Source: Aphrocallistes beatrix
Lineage: Eukaryota; Porifera; Hexactinellida; Sceptrulophora; Aphrocallistidae
Direction: 5' to 3'
Length of the DNA: 64,000 bases
Assembly (NCBI GenBank): GCA_963281255.1
Contig: OY725488.1
Coordinates: 5,987,524-6,051,523 of the forward strand
A program made the position numbers and the translations under genes. Below, piece by piece: positions 43,620-53,445 of this stretch (positions are counted from its first letter, which is position 1; each line of letters starts with the position of its first letter). A model generated the notes under the pieces. That model had not been told where the DNA came from, did no database searches, and saw nothing but the letters and a program-made list of their open reading frames with translations.

Positions 43620-45876
43620 ATGTTGCAAGAGGGTTTCTCTCCAGTATGTGGAGATGAGGAGTCCAGTGGTTCATTGGAATTGCCTGCGGAGCTGCTAGAG
43701 AGCAAGGAGGTGTGGGATGAGGTGCTCTCACACGACACCTGGTGCCACCACCTATCTGACTCAGAACGAGAACACCTATGCACCTACCTCCCCGACCTCT
43801 CCGAGGAGCAGCAGATAGATAATATCGAACAGCTGTTCGCCCGGAGAGAGTTCGTGTTCGGGAGATCTCCCTTCACGCGCGCGTTCTACGCTCTCAAGCA
43901 GCTCACGCCTCCATTCCGCGAGTGGTCGCAGGCAGAGGCGAGACAAGGCGCCAAAAACCAGCACCGTATCATGACCCTACGCTACAGCCAAATCCTGTCC
44001 GGTCTGTGCGACTCAAGGAAGCGGTCCCACCCCCTGGAGGACGTGGAACAGAGCAGGAAGAAGATCCAGAGGGTGCAGAGTAAGCTCTGGAGGAGAGACA
44101 AGTCAGGGTAAAGATAAACTGACATACTACTTTATATATATATGCAACAAATTCCGTAGCCTCTAACTCAAATTAAAAAATCCAGTTTGAGACGCCATAA
44201 TGGAATGCTCTGATATGATTTAATAATATTCCTTGCTTGCCACAGGAATGTGTTGCGTCATTTCCCGTGTAAGTCATTTCAATGAGGAAGCCATATAAGT
44301 TTGGGTTTGCCACTATAAATAGAAAAATCCCAAATGTATCGAAAGTAAAAATATTATTAATTAATCATTTTACTCTCATTCCAGATACGATACAGAGAGG
44401 TCGAAACGGGACAGAGTGAAGACCCTCCTTCAAATGGACGTTCCCCCTCTTCCATACGGGACCACTGCCTCTGACGTAGCGGCTAGGGTTAACGAGATAA
44501 TGAGCAGACGCAACTTCGAGCCCTTGTTGGACAGGGCTCAGCCCGCCCTACCCATCCTCATCAAAAACCGTCCAAAGATCAAAGTGAAATCTAAGCCCAA
44601 ACCCAAGTCAAAACCATCAAAGCCCCACAAAGCAGTCCAGAAGAGCACCCCTACACAAGAAGCCACACCCTCACTCCCTGGCCTCCTGCTAGACTGCTCC
44701 CCCTCCTGCTACTTCCTCCTCGTCCAGCAGCTGTTCCGCCACGCCCCCGGACTCAAGCTGTCGATGGACCGCCTGGAGAGTGAGGTGGCCCTGTGGCTGG
44801 AGCGGCGGGAGGGGGAGGGGACAGAGAGTTGGGTGGGCGATAGAGAGGACTGGGCGGAGCTAGCTCAATCCGCGGTCTGCTACCTCTCAGTGGAGACTGG
44901 CGCTTACAGCGCCACACACCCGCTAGCCAACTTCTTCCCGGTGGTCGACCTGAAGGACCGGATAGGCCAGTGGGAGTGGACGGGACATGGACGGGATCAG
45001 GAACACACGCTGGAGAGCTGGTGCAGGCATTGGCTCGAGAACTTGGACAAGGCTCGCGATTCCATCCTCGACTACTCGTACAAGCCCCCTCGCCCCCCCA
45101 TCTACCCCTCCAGCAAGCCGGTGCAGATCCCCTCTCCCGAACACCTGGTCGCCTCGTTCCGCGAACAGGAAGCACACCGCTACCAGAACCCGCACAGAGC
45201 CTTCACCTACAACATCAACTCCAATCGCAGCGTGGTGGCGCCTGTCAAGGGCGTGGTGTCTAAGGAGAGGGCGGGGTTCAAAGTACGCGAGCACGTACTC
45301 CTCGAATCCACCCGTCCCCCCTGCGTCACCATCCTCACCCTGGTCCGCGACGCGGTAGCGCGGCTGAATGGCGGAGAGGGCACGCGTCAGGACATCTGCC
45401 AGCTGGTGCAGGACTCGCAGTACATCAACAGCTCCGCCTCTGAGTTCCACATCAACGCGGCCGTTAGCGGCGCCCTGGACCGCCTGCACTATGAGAAGGA
45501 CCCGTGCGTCCGGTTTGAGAACAACCTGAAGCTGTGGGTGTACCTTCACCGACACAGGAGTGAGAAACTCTTCAACGAGATTCATCACCTTCAGATTAAC
45601 GCGAATAAGGTGCGCAAACGGCTGCTCAACCAAGCTGAGAAAGATCGCTCGCAGGTGCTCACACCTGCTCCCAGCTCCTCTCCCCTCAACGACCTCGAAG
45701 AACTGAGTGAGGACAGTCACCAGCTGAACTTCACCCCGCACTCCGGGGTGGAGCCCAGTAGCATGGTCTCTTCCCCCTCCCCGCCCTCTTCCTCCTCCTC
45801 TCCTTCCCACTCCCCCTCCCACTCAGACATCTCCAGTGAGGAATCCTCCCCCACGGCTGAGTCTCAGTCAGATTAA
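43620..45876 (+). CDS. NFRKB: NFRKB (INO80 complex subunit G)
   Basis: Exons 43620-44107 and 44385-45876 join in frame to 659 residues (human about 1300). NFRKB is a subunit of the INO80 chromatin remodeller. Its DEUBAD domain binds and restrains the deubiquitinase UCHL5. The first exon has the DEUBAD segment (LPAELLESKEVWDEVLSH and SDSEREHLCTYLPDL), preceded by the start MLQEGFSPV. The second has the basic region and the winged-helix-like domain: HRAFTYNINSNRSVVAPVKG, then PPCVTILTLVRDAVARLNG and ALDRLHYEKDPCVRFENNL, LWVYLHRHRS. It ends in Ser/Pro-rich acidic sequence. The long C-terminal Thr/Ser/Gln-rich tail of vertebrate NFRKB is absent. A further upstream exon remains possible. Confidence 0.92.
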
Positions 45877-46114
45877 TCTGTGCATTCAATTTGTTTGGTA
45901 TTGAAATCTTATATGATGAAACTCAATGGTTTTTGTTTTTCTTGTTTTGCTTTCAGCTCCTAGTATAGCTAGTATAGGAAATGTCTTATGTCATGATCGG
46001 CGTGCGACGTCCGTACGCCCGTCTGCTCGCTCCTGGAAATTCTATTGGAGCAAGCAAGCGGAGCGCGCTTGTTCTACTTAATATGGACAAATATCTCTGT
46101 TAAAATTTCAATAG

Positions 46115-47217
46115 GTCCAACGGCTCGACTAAACCTTGACAACTTGTCTCCCTTCCCCTCTCTCTTCCTCCCCAACCACCCCTCCTCCTCCCTACTGAAT
46201 AGGGGACTGGTGGAGGTAGGACATGAGGACGAGATGGTGAGTTTGTGGGAGGTGATCCTCTCTCTCCTCACACAGCCCACTTCCCCCTCAGAGGTGTTAG
46301 AATACGTGGCTGTGTACACAGGCGTTAAGAACACCGCGTATGTCCCCCTGGAGCAACTGGGGACGCACTTTAACTTAGTCAAGAAATACGCACTCATGCT
46401 GCCTGAGCTCTTCCCAGCAGGTGTCGTCAGCTGCGAGCTGTCAACCGTGTCTCTGAGCATTCCACAGATCAAATGCCTGCTCTCTCACATGCTGCTAGGC
46501 TCCCTCCCGCACTGTTTGGAGTGGAGGGAGGAGAGCAGAGCCAGTGCCTACTACTCACAGGTGTTGCTCTACTACTTGTCTCTGGATCTCGACACCAGCG
46601 ACAGGAGAGTCTCCTGCCACCTGCATAGCACAGCCCCCTGTCAATGGGACAACCTCCCGGACACATTCCCGCCCCCTGAGCGGTTCGCAGGGAGGATAGA
46701 GGAGCACCCAGTTACAAACAAGGTCGTGTTCTCTAACAAGAACTTCGGTCCAGGCCCGGGGGGCAGTCAGGAGGAGCTCATGTTTGGATCCTACCCCGAG
46801 GCCTGCGTCTTTCCTCTCATCTTCTCACGCCCCCTCGGGGACTTGGAGGTGCTCGTTATCTCACAGGTTTTGAGGGTGTCAGATTACGCGGGGTATGGCA
46901 GAGAGGTGGAGTTTAAAGCCTATTTAGATAAATTCGCGAAATGTCACACACTTTTACTGATGGACGCATTAGAAGTTGATTTGTTCGAGGACGAAAATCA
47001 AGAATTCTCTCCAGAAAATATTTCGCGTGAATTGAACAAATGCTTCTGCGGTTTTTCCCAGTTCTCAGGTGGAGAGGTGGTCACGGGGAGGTGGGGGTGT
47101 GGCGCTTTCGGAGGTACTTTCAGGCTTAAGCAGAGAATTCAGTTATTCGCTGCTTTAAAGGCTAAAGTCGAACTTGTCTTCTGTGAGCCTCTCATTCCAA
47201 AAGTCAAAATGTTCTAG
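46115..47217 (+). CDS. PARG: Poly(ADP-ribose) glycohydrolase-like protein with altered signature, 5' end unresolved
   Basis: An open frame runs to 47217, but no ATG opens it. The first in-frame Met is at 46234, and upstream sequence is partly a GC-head repeat fragment (46049-46075). An acceptor (TTTCAATAG) supports an exon from 46115, so the first exon is missing. PARG hydrolyses poly(ADP-ribose) after DNA damage. Matching landmarks in order: SVSLSIPQIKCLLSHMLL, SQEELMFGSYPE with paired catalytic Glu, a DYAGYGR region, ELNKCFCGFSQFS and GRWGCGAFGGTFRLKQRIQ. Odd points: the usual GGG-X6-8-QEE signature is compressed to GPGPGGSQEE, and the preceding VDFAN-type motif is VVFSN. The frame also ends soon after the GCGAFGG motif. 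It may have reduced or altered activity. Confidence 0.8.
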
Positions 47218-47453
47218 ATTCGATGTTACTAAATACGTCGAGATTTTATTTTCCTCTCTGGTGTAGATCTATTTACGGAGGTAAATAAGTAATGCATTTG
47301 CTATCTGAGATGTCCAAATTTGTAAACGTTTTTTCATAATACTACAAGTACTTGGGTTATACTCTCTCAAATAGAGATGTTATAGAAAATAACCGGATTA
47401 ACATCGCATAATCTGGTGTAGGAATACAGTGTTACTATTTTTACGACGCAGCA
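47218..47453. other. Short gap before the TALPID3-like gene
   Basis: A short intergenic region with no recognisable repeat or motif. Confidence 0.4.
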
Positions 47454-50400
47454 ATGGAAGTAGCAGGTGCAGACAGCTGGCTCCCACTGAAGGAGATGTC
47501 TCCGCTGCCTGATGGAGAAGATAGAGACTGCTCTTCTCCCATCACTATAGTAGCACAGGACTACCTGGACGATCCTCCTGTCCGGGATATTCCTGCTACG
47601 CCCCCCTCACGCCCCTCTCCCCAAAGACCAGAACTTACCGCCCCTCTCCCTCCCCCTCTGACACATGCTCTAGATGTGACACACGCCATCGCCGCCACTG
47701 CCTCCGCCGTGGCCACCTCCATCCCTCTCATGCAGCTGCAGAGGTCCATTGACACTTTCTGCTCCACTCTCATCGCGAGGTCGGAGAGCAGGAGTCAGGA
47801 GCCGGACAGGTACGCTCTCAGGATGATAGAGGATCTGGATTTCATTAAGCATCACCTCTCCCGACCCCCCGTACCCTCGCCCGCTCCTGTTCCCGCCTCC
47901 GCGCCTGAACCGCAGCGACACCTTCTCGCGGAATTCCAGAGTGAGGTGAGACAACTCAAGCTGAGGTTGGAGGAGCAAAGCTCTCTAGCGCGCATCTACC
48001 GTCCCCTGACCGACATCCAGGAGGAAATCTCCTCTCTCAAGGATGCCCTTACGAGCAAGAACATCCCGACACCTCCTCCAGTCCACCATACCCCCACTTC
48101 CATCCCTCTCAACAAACTCGTTAGTAAGGAATGTCAAACACAAGTTTGTAAGTCTGAGACACAAAGTGTGACGCCATCTGTTGGCTTACAGACCTCACCC
48201 CCCTTCCGCACACCTCGTCCCCGTAAGCCCCTCCCCTCTCCCATCCTCTCCAGCTCGCCCCTGTCTTGCCCCCCTGCCCCCCTATACCCTCCCCTCAGAA
48301 TCTCACACCTCGAGCGGAAGCTGAGAGAGATTCAGATGAGCAAGAAGCAGTTAGAACAGAAGTCCCCTCACGCGATCCACCCGCTTCCTCTCTCTGACAT
48401 AGTGCAGCAGGTACTGAATAGGGAGGGAGATGACACCGCGTCTCACGCGCAGCAGCTAGTCTCTGAGAAGATGCAGTCCTTCCGACCAGCTGACTCCACG
48501 ACAGCTGAGAAGCCAGCTACGCGTGACAGGAAGGGGCGGTCCTCTAGGCAGCAGAGAGAGGAGAGTTCAGGGTACAGACATGAACAGGACCCTGTCTACA
48601 TCTCCAGGGTGTACGGACACAAACAAGCACTGACAGAAAAGAAGGGAAAGGCGACTAAGACTGCGAAAGCGACCGTCACCCCCAAACCTAAACCTAAACC
48701 TAAACCTCCTGAAGTCGAGATTGGTCACGTGTACAAGCAAATCGAGAAGATTCAGTATCACATAGAGCAGTTGACGAAATCCAGAAAGCAGCATATACTG
48801 CCACCTGCTACAAGGCCACCTCCTCCCACTAATCAGTACCTGCCCTCCACTACCAAAAAGCAGACAGCCAGACTCTTGAGGCCCCCTCGACTCATGCCTT
48901 CCCCCTACACGCCTCCTGAGGAGACCAAGCCGCCACCTGACACCTCTACTCACTACGTCACCTGTGAGAACGCACAAGTTCAGACCAGCTTCCTACCTGC
49001 AGACACCTCCGTGGTGAGTAGCTCCCCCCTCAAGCACCGGTCTCCACCTCACAGGGAGGTGAGGAGCTCCCACACGCAGACAGAAGCTGCCACCGTGGAG
49101 GTAGAGGGGAGAGACAGCATTAGCTTCACTTCCCACTCTCCCACTCACTCTCACTCCCTATCTACCGAGCGGGAGGAGAGTTCTGAATTGTTGGAGCAGA
49201 TTATTTCCCTCCAAACAGAAGCTGGGGCAGGGGACAGACCCTTGGCCCCCTCCTCTCGCCCGTTGCACCCTCAGGATCCCGAGGAGGTGGCGAGAGAGCA
49301 GGAGCTGGGGAGGCGACACCTGCTGGAGAGGGTGCAGCAGATGCTGCTGGACAAGGCGGCTGAGTCTGTTCCCGATCAGGCCAGACTGTCTGAGGCTAGG
49401 AGGAAGGGGGAGAGTGAGAGGAAGGTGTGTGAGGCAGTGGAGAGTGCGATTAAGCGCGAGATGCTCTCCTGCATCCGCACGGCGAGACAGGAACTGAGAG
49501 AGAGACAAGAGAGGCGAGAAGAGGCTCTGCAGGCGGAGCAGGAAGAGGTGTACTCTATGTCCTTCGCTTCGGAGTCGGACGAATCTCTTCACCCCCTCCC
49601 CCTCCCCTGCCCTGAAACGTTCCGGCCTGACATGGAATCCACTCCCTACAGTCCCACCTTCAGCCTGCCTCCTCCCCTGCCCATGTCAGCTACGCCAGAG
49701 TTCCCTCCATCTCCGCGAACCAGAAATTTCCTCCAGAGATCCCCGCCTAAATACCAATCCCCTTCTCCAGAATCACCAGGTGTTGCCACCTGTTCTCCCT
49801 TCCCAGTACATATAGGGGTACAGTGTGACGGAGAGACCCTACTCGCTCCTCAGTCTGATCTCGATACCTCATCTCCCATATCAGAGGAGATACAGTGTGA
49901 TATGAACAACACCCTTACCAACCTTCGCCCGTCTCCCCCTCCAATCTCGCTTGTACCCACCGACGTCCCCTCCCACCTCAACCCCTCCTCTATTCCCACT
50001 CCCACCCAACAGGTACACGCTGATATACAGTGTGACCTGAGACACGGGACTCCCCTTCCTGCTAGCACCCCTCTGGATCCGGTACACATAGGGGTACAGT
50101 GTGACTTGAAAGAGGTGTTTCGTCTCCCCCGTGAGGCCGAAATCTCGCTCCCCTCCTACACCACGGACTACACGCCTAGTGCTGACAGCACGCGCCTGAC
50201 AGACACGGACTATCCTTCCTACGTGTCAGAAGGCGAGTACATCCCCCCTGGCGCCTGGAGGAGGCACAGACATAGGCCCTCGAGTGCAATCAGTGTGGGA
50301 GAAGTCCCGCCTCTTCGCGGTCACCAGCTGTCCCCATCAGTGGAGGCCGCGCTTATTCTCAAAAGTTTCGCCCCGGACTCCTCTGACAGCAGATCTCCAG

Positions 50401-50888
50401 GTGAGTACCGACCTGCTCAGCCCTACAAGACCCCGACCCGCCAATTCCATCAGTCGGAAGGGATATTCTCATCCGGAGCATCCAGCTCCCCCCTCACCCC
50501 CGGCCTGCCCGCCCCAGAGGCGAGTCCGGGTGAGGCGACAGCAGCTGACCTCACACACTCGGACAGTGAGCACCTGTCTCAATCTGTCACTCTCTCCATC
50601 GCGTTCAGCTCCCCTTCCAACAAGACCACCACGCGCCACAGAGACGGAGTGGACGTGTTTGACGTGTCAGCCCTGGAGGAGCTCTCTGTACCGGTCGGAT
50701 GGGATCTGACACAGCTGAGCAGAGAGGATATTCACAGAGCGGATGACGTACCCCAGCCACTGTCAGAGTTTCACACTCCTCCTCCCTCCCCGCAACCCGA
50801 TCACGTAGACCTCCAGCTAGACGGAAGTAGCAACAGTACTTCCTGTGACATACACTCCCTGGCCAGTCTCTCTAAAGAGGCGCCATGA
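47454..50888 (+). CDS. KIAA0586: TALPID3 (KIAA0586)-like centrosomal protein
   Basis: A single exon of 1144 residues (vertebrate about 1500), Pro/Ser-rich with short coiled coils. TALPID3 sits at the distal centriole and is needed for cilium formation and Hedgehog signalling. Sequence resemblance is patchy but in order: an Ala-rich helix before PLMQLQRSIDTFCSTL (compare AAPLIKVQSDLEAK in vertebrates), LSDIVQQVLNREG, a VYISRVYGHKQ segment like the conserved LQVYGKP, AVESAIKREMLSCI, and a C-terminal SEGEYIPPG and ALILKSFAP region. QTQ/QTS-type motifs (ECQTQV, GLQTSPP, VQTSFLP, HTQTE) and four QCD repeats (HIGVQCD, EIQCD, DIQCD, HIGVQCD at 49800-50110) are distinctive. No alternative family fits better. 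Minus-strand frames across it are shadows of GC-rich coding sequence. Confidence 0.65.
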   Translation: MEVAGADSWLPLKEMSPLPDGEDRDCSSPITIVAQDYLDDPPVRDIPATPPSRPSPQRPELTAPLPPPLTHALDVTHAIAATASAVATSIPLMQLQRSIDTFCSTLIARSESRSQEPDRYALRMIEDLDFIKHHLSRPPVPSPAPVPASAPEPQRHLLAEFQSEVRQLKLRLEEQSSLARIYRPLTDIQEEISSLKDALTSKNIPTPPPVHHTPTSIPLNKLVSKECQTQVCKSETQSVTPSVGLQTSPPFRTPRPRKPLPSPILSSSPLSCPPAPLYPPLRISHLERKLREIQMSKKQLEQKSPHAIHPLPLSDIVQQVLNREGDDTASHAQQLVSEKMQSFRPADSTTAEKPATRDRKGRSSRQQREESSGYRHEQDPVYISRVYGHKQALTEKKGKATKTAKATVTPKPKPKPKPPEVEIGHVYKQIEKIQYHIEQLTKSRKQHILPPATRPPPPTNQYLPSTTKKQTARLLRPPRLMPSPYTPPEETKPPPDTSTHYVTCENAQVQTSFLPADTSVVSSSPLKHRSPPHREVRSSHTQTEAATVEVEGRDSISFTSHSPTHSHSLSTEREESSELLEQIISLQTEAGAGDRPLAPSSRPLHPQDPEEVAREQELGRRHLLERVQQMLLDKAAESVPDQARLSEARRKGESERKVCEAVESAIKREMLSCIRTARQELRERQERREEALQAEQEEVYSMSFASESDESLHPLPLPCPETFRPDMESTPYSPTFSLPPPLPMSATPEFPPSPRTRNFLQRSPPKYQSPSPESPGVATCSPFPVHIGVQCDGETLLAPQSDLDTSSPISEEIQCDMNNTLTNLRPSPPPISLVPTDVPSHLNPSSIPTPTQQVHADIQCDLRHGTPLPASTPLDPVHIGVQCDLKEVFRLPREAEISLPSYTTDYTPSADSTRLTDTDYPSYVSEGEYIPPGAWRRHRHRPSSAISVGEVPPLRGHQLSPSVEAALILKSFAPDSSDSRSPGEYRPAQPYKTPTRQFHQSEGIFSSGASSSPLTPGLPAPEASPGEATAADLTHSDSEHLSQSVTLSIAFSSPSNKTTTRHRDGVDVFDVSALEELSVPVGWDLTQLSREDIHRADDVPQPLSEFHTPPPSPQPDHVDLQLDGSSNSTSCDIHSLASLSKEAP

Positions 50889-51382
50889 ACCTCCGCCTTA
50901 GTTTGTCTATTTTATGTGAATCTAAATACCACAATTCTCTTATTCAATTCCAATCTGGTTCCAGGCTTCGCTGTGCTTCTAAGTTCTAATGCACCAGTGG
51001 AATGTTTAGATAATATGGAGCCGTTGCAATTGATCAAGATCAACTAAGATAATGCAATTGATCGAAAATTATGGAGCTGAATGCATTTATGAGGATGAAT
51101 GGAGTCCATACAGGGTGTGGGGAAAATATTTGTTAATTAATTGCAAACTCTATAATTAATTGCAAATTTTCGATCATTTGCAAGTCCCATGTTTTCAATC
51201 AGCTGCAGACGCCTCGATATTGTGTAGAACTGTCTTATCGAGTATTCAGCATCAATCATTGCAATTATAGAATCAGCTGAAGAGCACATACATACTAGTT
51301 TGTACGAAAGCAATTATGTAATCTGATGTTTACATATGTGTATGTACTATCCTCAGTGAACTGCAATCAATCTTAGTCATCC
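50889..51382. other. Intergenic stretch between the TALPID3-like gene and TASP1
   Basis: No gene is seen. Repeated TTGATC, TTGCA and TAATTAATTGC motifs form weak inverted repeats at 51030-51185. Nothing else is recognised. Confidence 0.4.
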
Positions 51383-52555
51383 ATGCTTCCAGATTCACCC
51401 TGTAGCAGCAGCAGGGATAGACTAGGCGTGATAGCCGTTCACACAGGGGGAGGCCTCTACTCAAAGTCCCTAGTCGAGAAGATCAAGCCGTTCTGTCGGG
51501 AGGCTTGTAACGCGGGGCTAGTTCAGCTGTCACAGGGCAGCTCTGCAGTGGACGCTGTGACTGAGGCAGTAGCTGTGTTGGAGAACTGCCCTTACCTAAA
51601 CGCAGGAATGGGATCCAATCTTAACAGGGCAGGTGTTCCAGAGCTGGATGCGAGTATTGTGGATGGGAATGATGCCTCGTTTGGGAGTGTATCTTGCTCC
51701 AGTACCCTGTTGAACCCTATACGAGCCTCAAGGCTGCTGCTAGATAACTGTAAGAAGGGAATAGATACAAGCGGGTTAATTCTCCCCTTTATGCTATCAG
51801 GCCCTGGAGTGAATCATTTCGGAAAGGAGAGAGGGCTTGTCACCTGTACCCCAGAAGACCTCATTACTCGAGACTCATTTAAAGCGTACAACGAGGAGAT
51901 GAGTGCTGGAATACCAGGAATGCAGGATGTGGAGAGTAGGACTAGGAATAACTCCAATTTAGCTGACACTGTTGGAGCTGTATGTGTAGATTCAAGCTTG
52001 GCAACCGCATCAGGTATTTGGCACGCACACTTTAACGATACCAGTAGAGGGAATGATTAATACTTGCCTGTTGTAGGTTGTTCTAGTGGAGGCCTACTCC
52101 TGAAGTACCCGGGACGCGTAGGCCCGGCGGCTGTGATCGGGTCCGGGTGCTATGCTCGATCTGCACCCAGTAGTTCACATCCCTCCGTCGCTTGCTGCAC
52201 TTCCGGGACAGGAGAGATCCTCCTGAGAACACAACTAGCCAGGAACTATTGTGAAGCGGTCTCCTCTTCCCTGGACCCCGAGCCCTTCACTCCCCTGAAA
52301 ACCATTTTCTTGAGAGATATAATTAACAACGCTAGCTTCAATTGCTACCCAGAGCGGTTTACAGCGGTATTAGGCGTGTGTGCCACAAGAGGAGACGTGG
52401 AGGTTATATGGGGACATAACACGCCTCATTTTGTAATAGCTTATCAGAGTGTTTGTATGAAAAAGCCGAAGTTTCTGGTTTCTAAGCTGTCTAGTGACGC
52501 TCCGGAAGCATATTCTATAAGCTCTGCTCTTTTAAAGCTTCCTTCAAACATGTAA
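51383..52555 (+). CDS. TASP1: Threonine aspartase 1 (taspase-1)
   Basis: Exons 51383-52013 and 52077-52555 join across a 63-base intron to 369 residues (human 420). Taspase-1 is an Ntn-hydrolase of the asparaginase-2 family. It cleaves itself before a threonine that becomes the nucleophile, then cuts MLL/KMT2A and TFIIA precursors in the nucleus. Visible landmarks: IAVHTGGGLY near the start, DAVTEAVAVLENCPYLNAG and MGSNLNRAGVPELDASI, the autocleavage site ADTVGAV with the nucleophilic Thr, and SSGGLLLKYPGRVGPAA after the intron. The final segment (VEVIWGHNTPHFVIAYQS) matches the family's last strands. It is shorter at the C-terminus than the human protein. The activating site is intact, so it is probably functional. 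Confidence 0.93.
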
Positions 52556-52730
52556 ACAATCATTGTACTTTGCTATTTCTCGGTATAATTTTTACACAAG
52601 GGCTATAATTGTTGGAGGATGAGAAGTTGAAGTGGAATTTATGAGCGTCGATTTTGCTGCATCTAAATACGTATTATAAACTAATGATGTGATTTGGTAC
52701 AGCTCCATAATAGATGTTTGTGGAGTCGCC

Positions 52731-52912
52731 GGAATAAGACCTAATTTGAAATAAGAATAAGACCTAAAAACTGCGAAGTAGGATTAAGACCTAAAATGCC
52801 ACACAGTACCCCCTTACGCATAATAATGCCACTTTCACTCACAATTGAACACTATTTCAAACCTAACATGCTCACTTCCCTCCAATTTTAGGTCTTATTC
52901 CTACTTCGAAAT
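52731..52912. repeat. Inverted-repeat element with GGTCTTATTC arms
   Basis: The left arm contains AATAAGACCTAA and AAGACCTAAAA repeats, and the right arm ends TTTAGGTCTTATTCCTACTTCG. It folds as a hairpin element, with no target duplication recognised. Confidence 0.55.
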
Positions 52913-53198
52913 TATTTTCGGAAAGATTAGCATTTTTTCGATATCTCTACAGTAACTCACTACGTATACATGGTTTGTACCTAAACAAATATGGATGAAC
53001 TGTATGATTGCATAAGTCACAACAGATCCACAATGTTACCACCAGACATCCGCGAATAATGCTAGCGTCACGTCTTGCTGGACGTTGTCCAATGCTTAGG
53101 TAAGGTTAAAATATTCTTATGTCTAAAACATTAATTTCCCATCATGTGTTAATTGTGGTTAATTTATTGGGACTATACAAGAATAATGTATGATGTGA

Positions 53199-53371
53199 GT
53201 AGAACCTCTTTAATGCGAACACCAGGGGACGGTCGAAATTTGTTCATATTATCCGGAATTCGTATTAACCGAAGTGATTTACATGCATTCTTCCCTGGGG
53301 ATTAAAATATCTGTTCCTATTATCTCTGGAGTTTCCGTATTATCCATGTTCGTATTAAACGAGGTTCTACT
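53199..53371. mobile_element. Pogo/Tigger-like MITE, AGTAGAACCTCTTTAATGCG family
   Basis: A 173-bp element with ends AGTAGAACCTCTTTAATGCG and a complement (ATTAAACGAGGTTCTACT). It is a relative of the CAGTAGAACTCGGTTAGTAC element in TTC8 intron 3. Confidence 0.6.
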
Positions 53372-53445
53372 GAACGTATTTCAGTGTGTAGAAATGCATA
53401 ATATTAATTTAATATTGAAATACTCATATATTATATGTTGTACGT

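Larger units (their letters stand above)
52556..53445. other. Intergenic stretch after TASP1 with two small elements
   Basis: Positions 52731-52912 and 53199-53371 are inverted-repeat elements (listed). No gene is seen. A 90-residue open frame at 53274-53546 lies inside repeat sequence and is not credible. Confidence 0.45.

Noticed and set aside
44753-45822. Long minus-strand frames across NFRKB (up to 299 residues)
   Set aside because: They lie antisense to a well-conserved gene in GC-rich sequence and have Arg/Gly/Val-heavy, low-complexity translations.
48567-49592. Minus-strand frames across the TALPID3-like gene
   Set aside because: Shadows of a continuous 1144-codon plus-strand frame, with no recognisable motifs.
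52014-52076. Reading straight through the TASP1 intron (225-residue frame)
   Set aside because: The GT...AG boundaries at 52014 and 52076 join the conserved DTVGAV and SSGGLLLKYPGRVG parts in frame. Reading through gives a premature stop.
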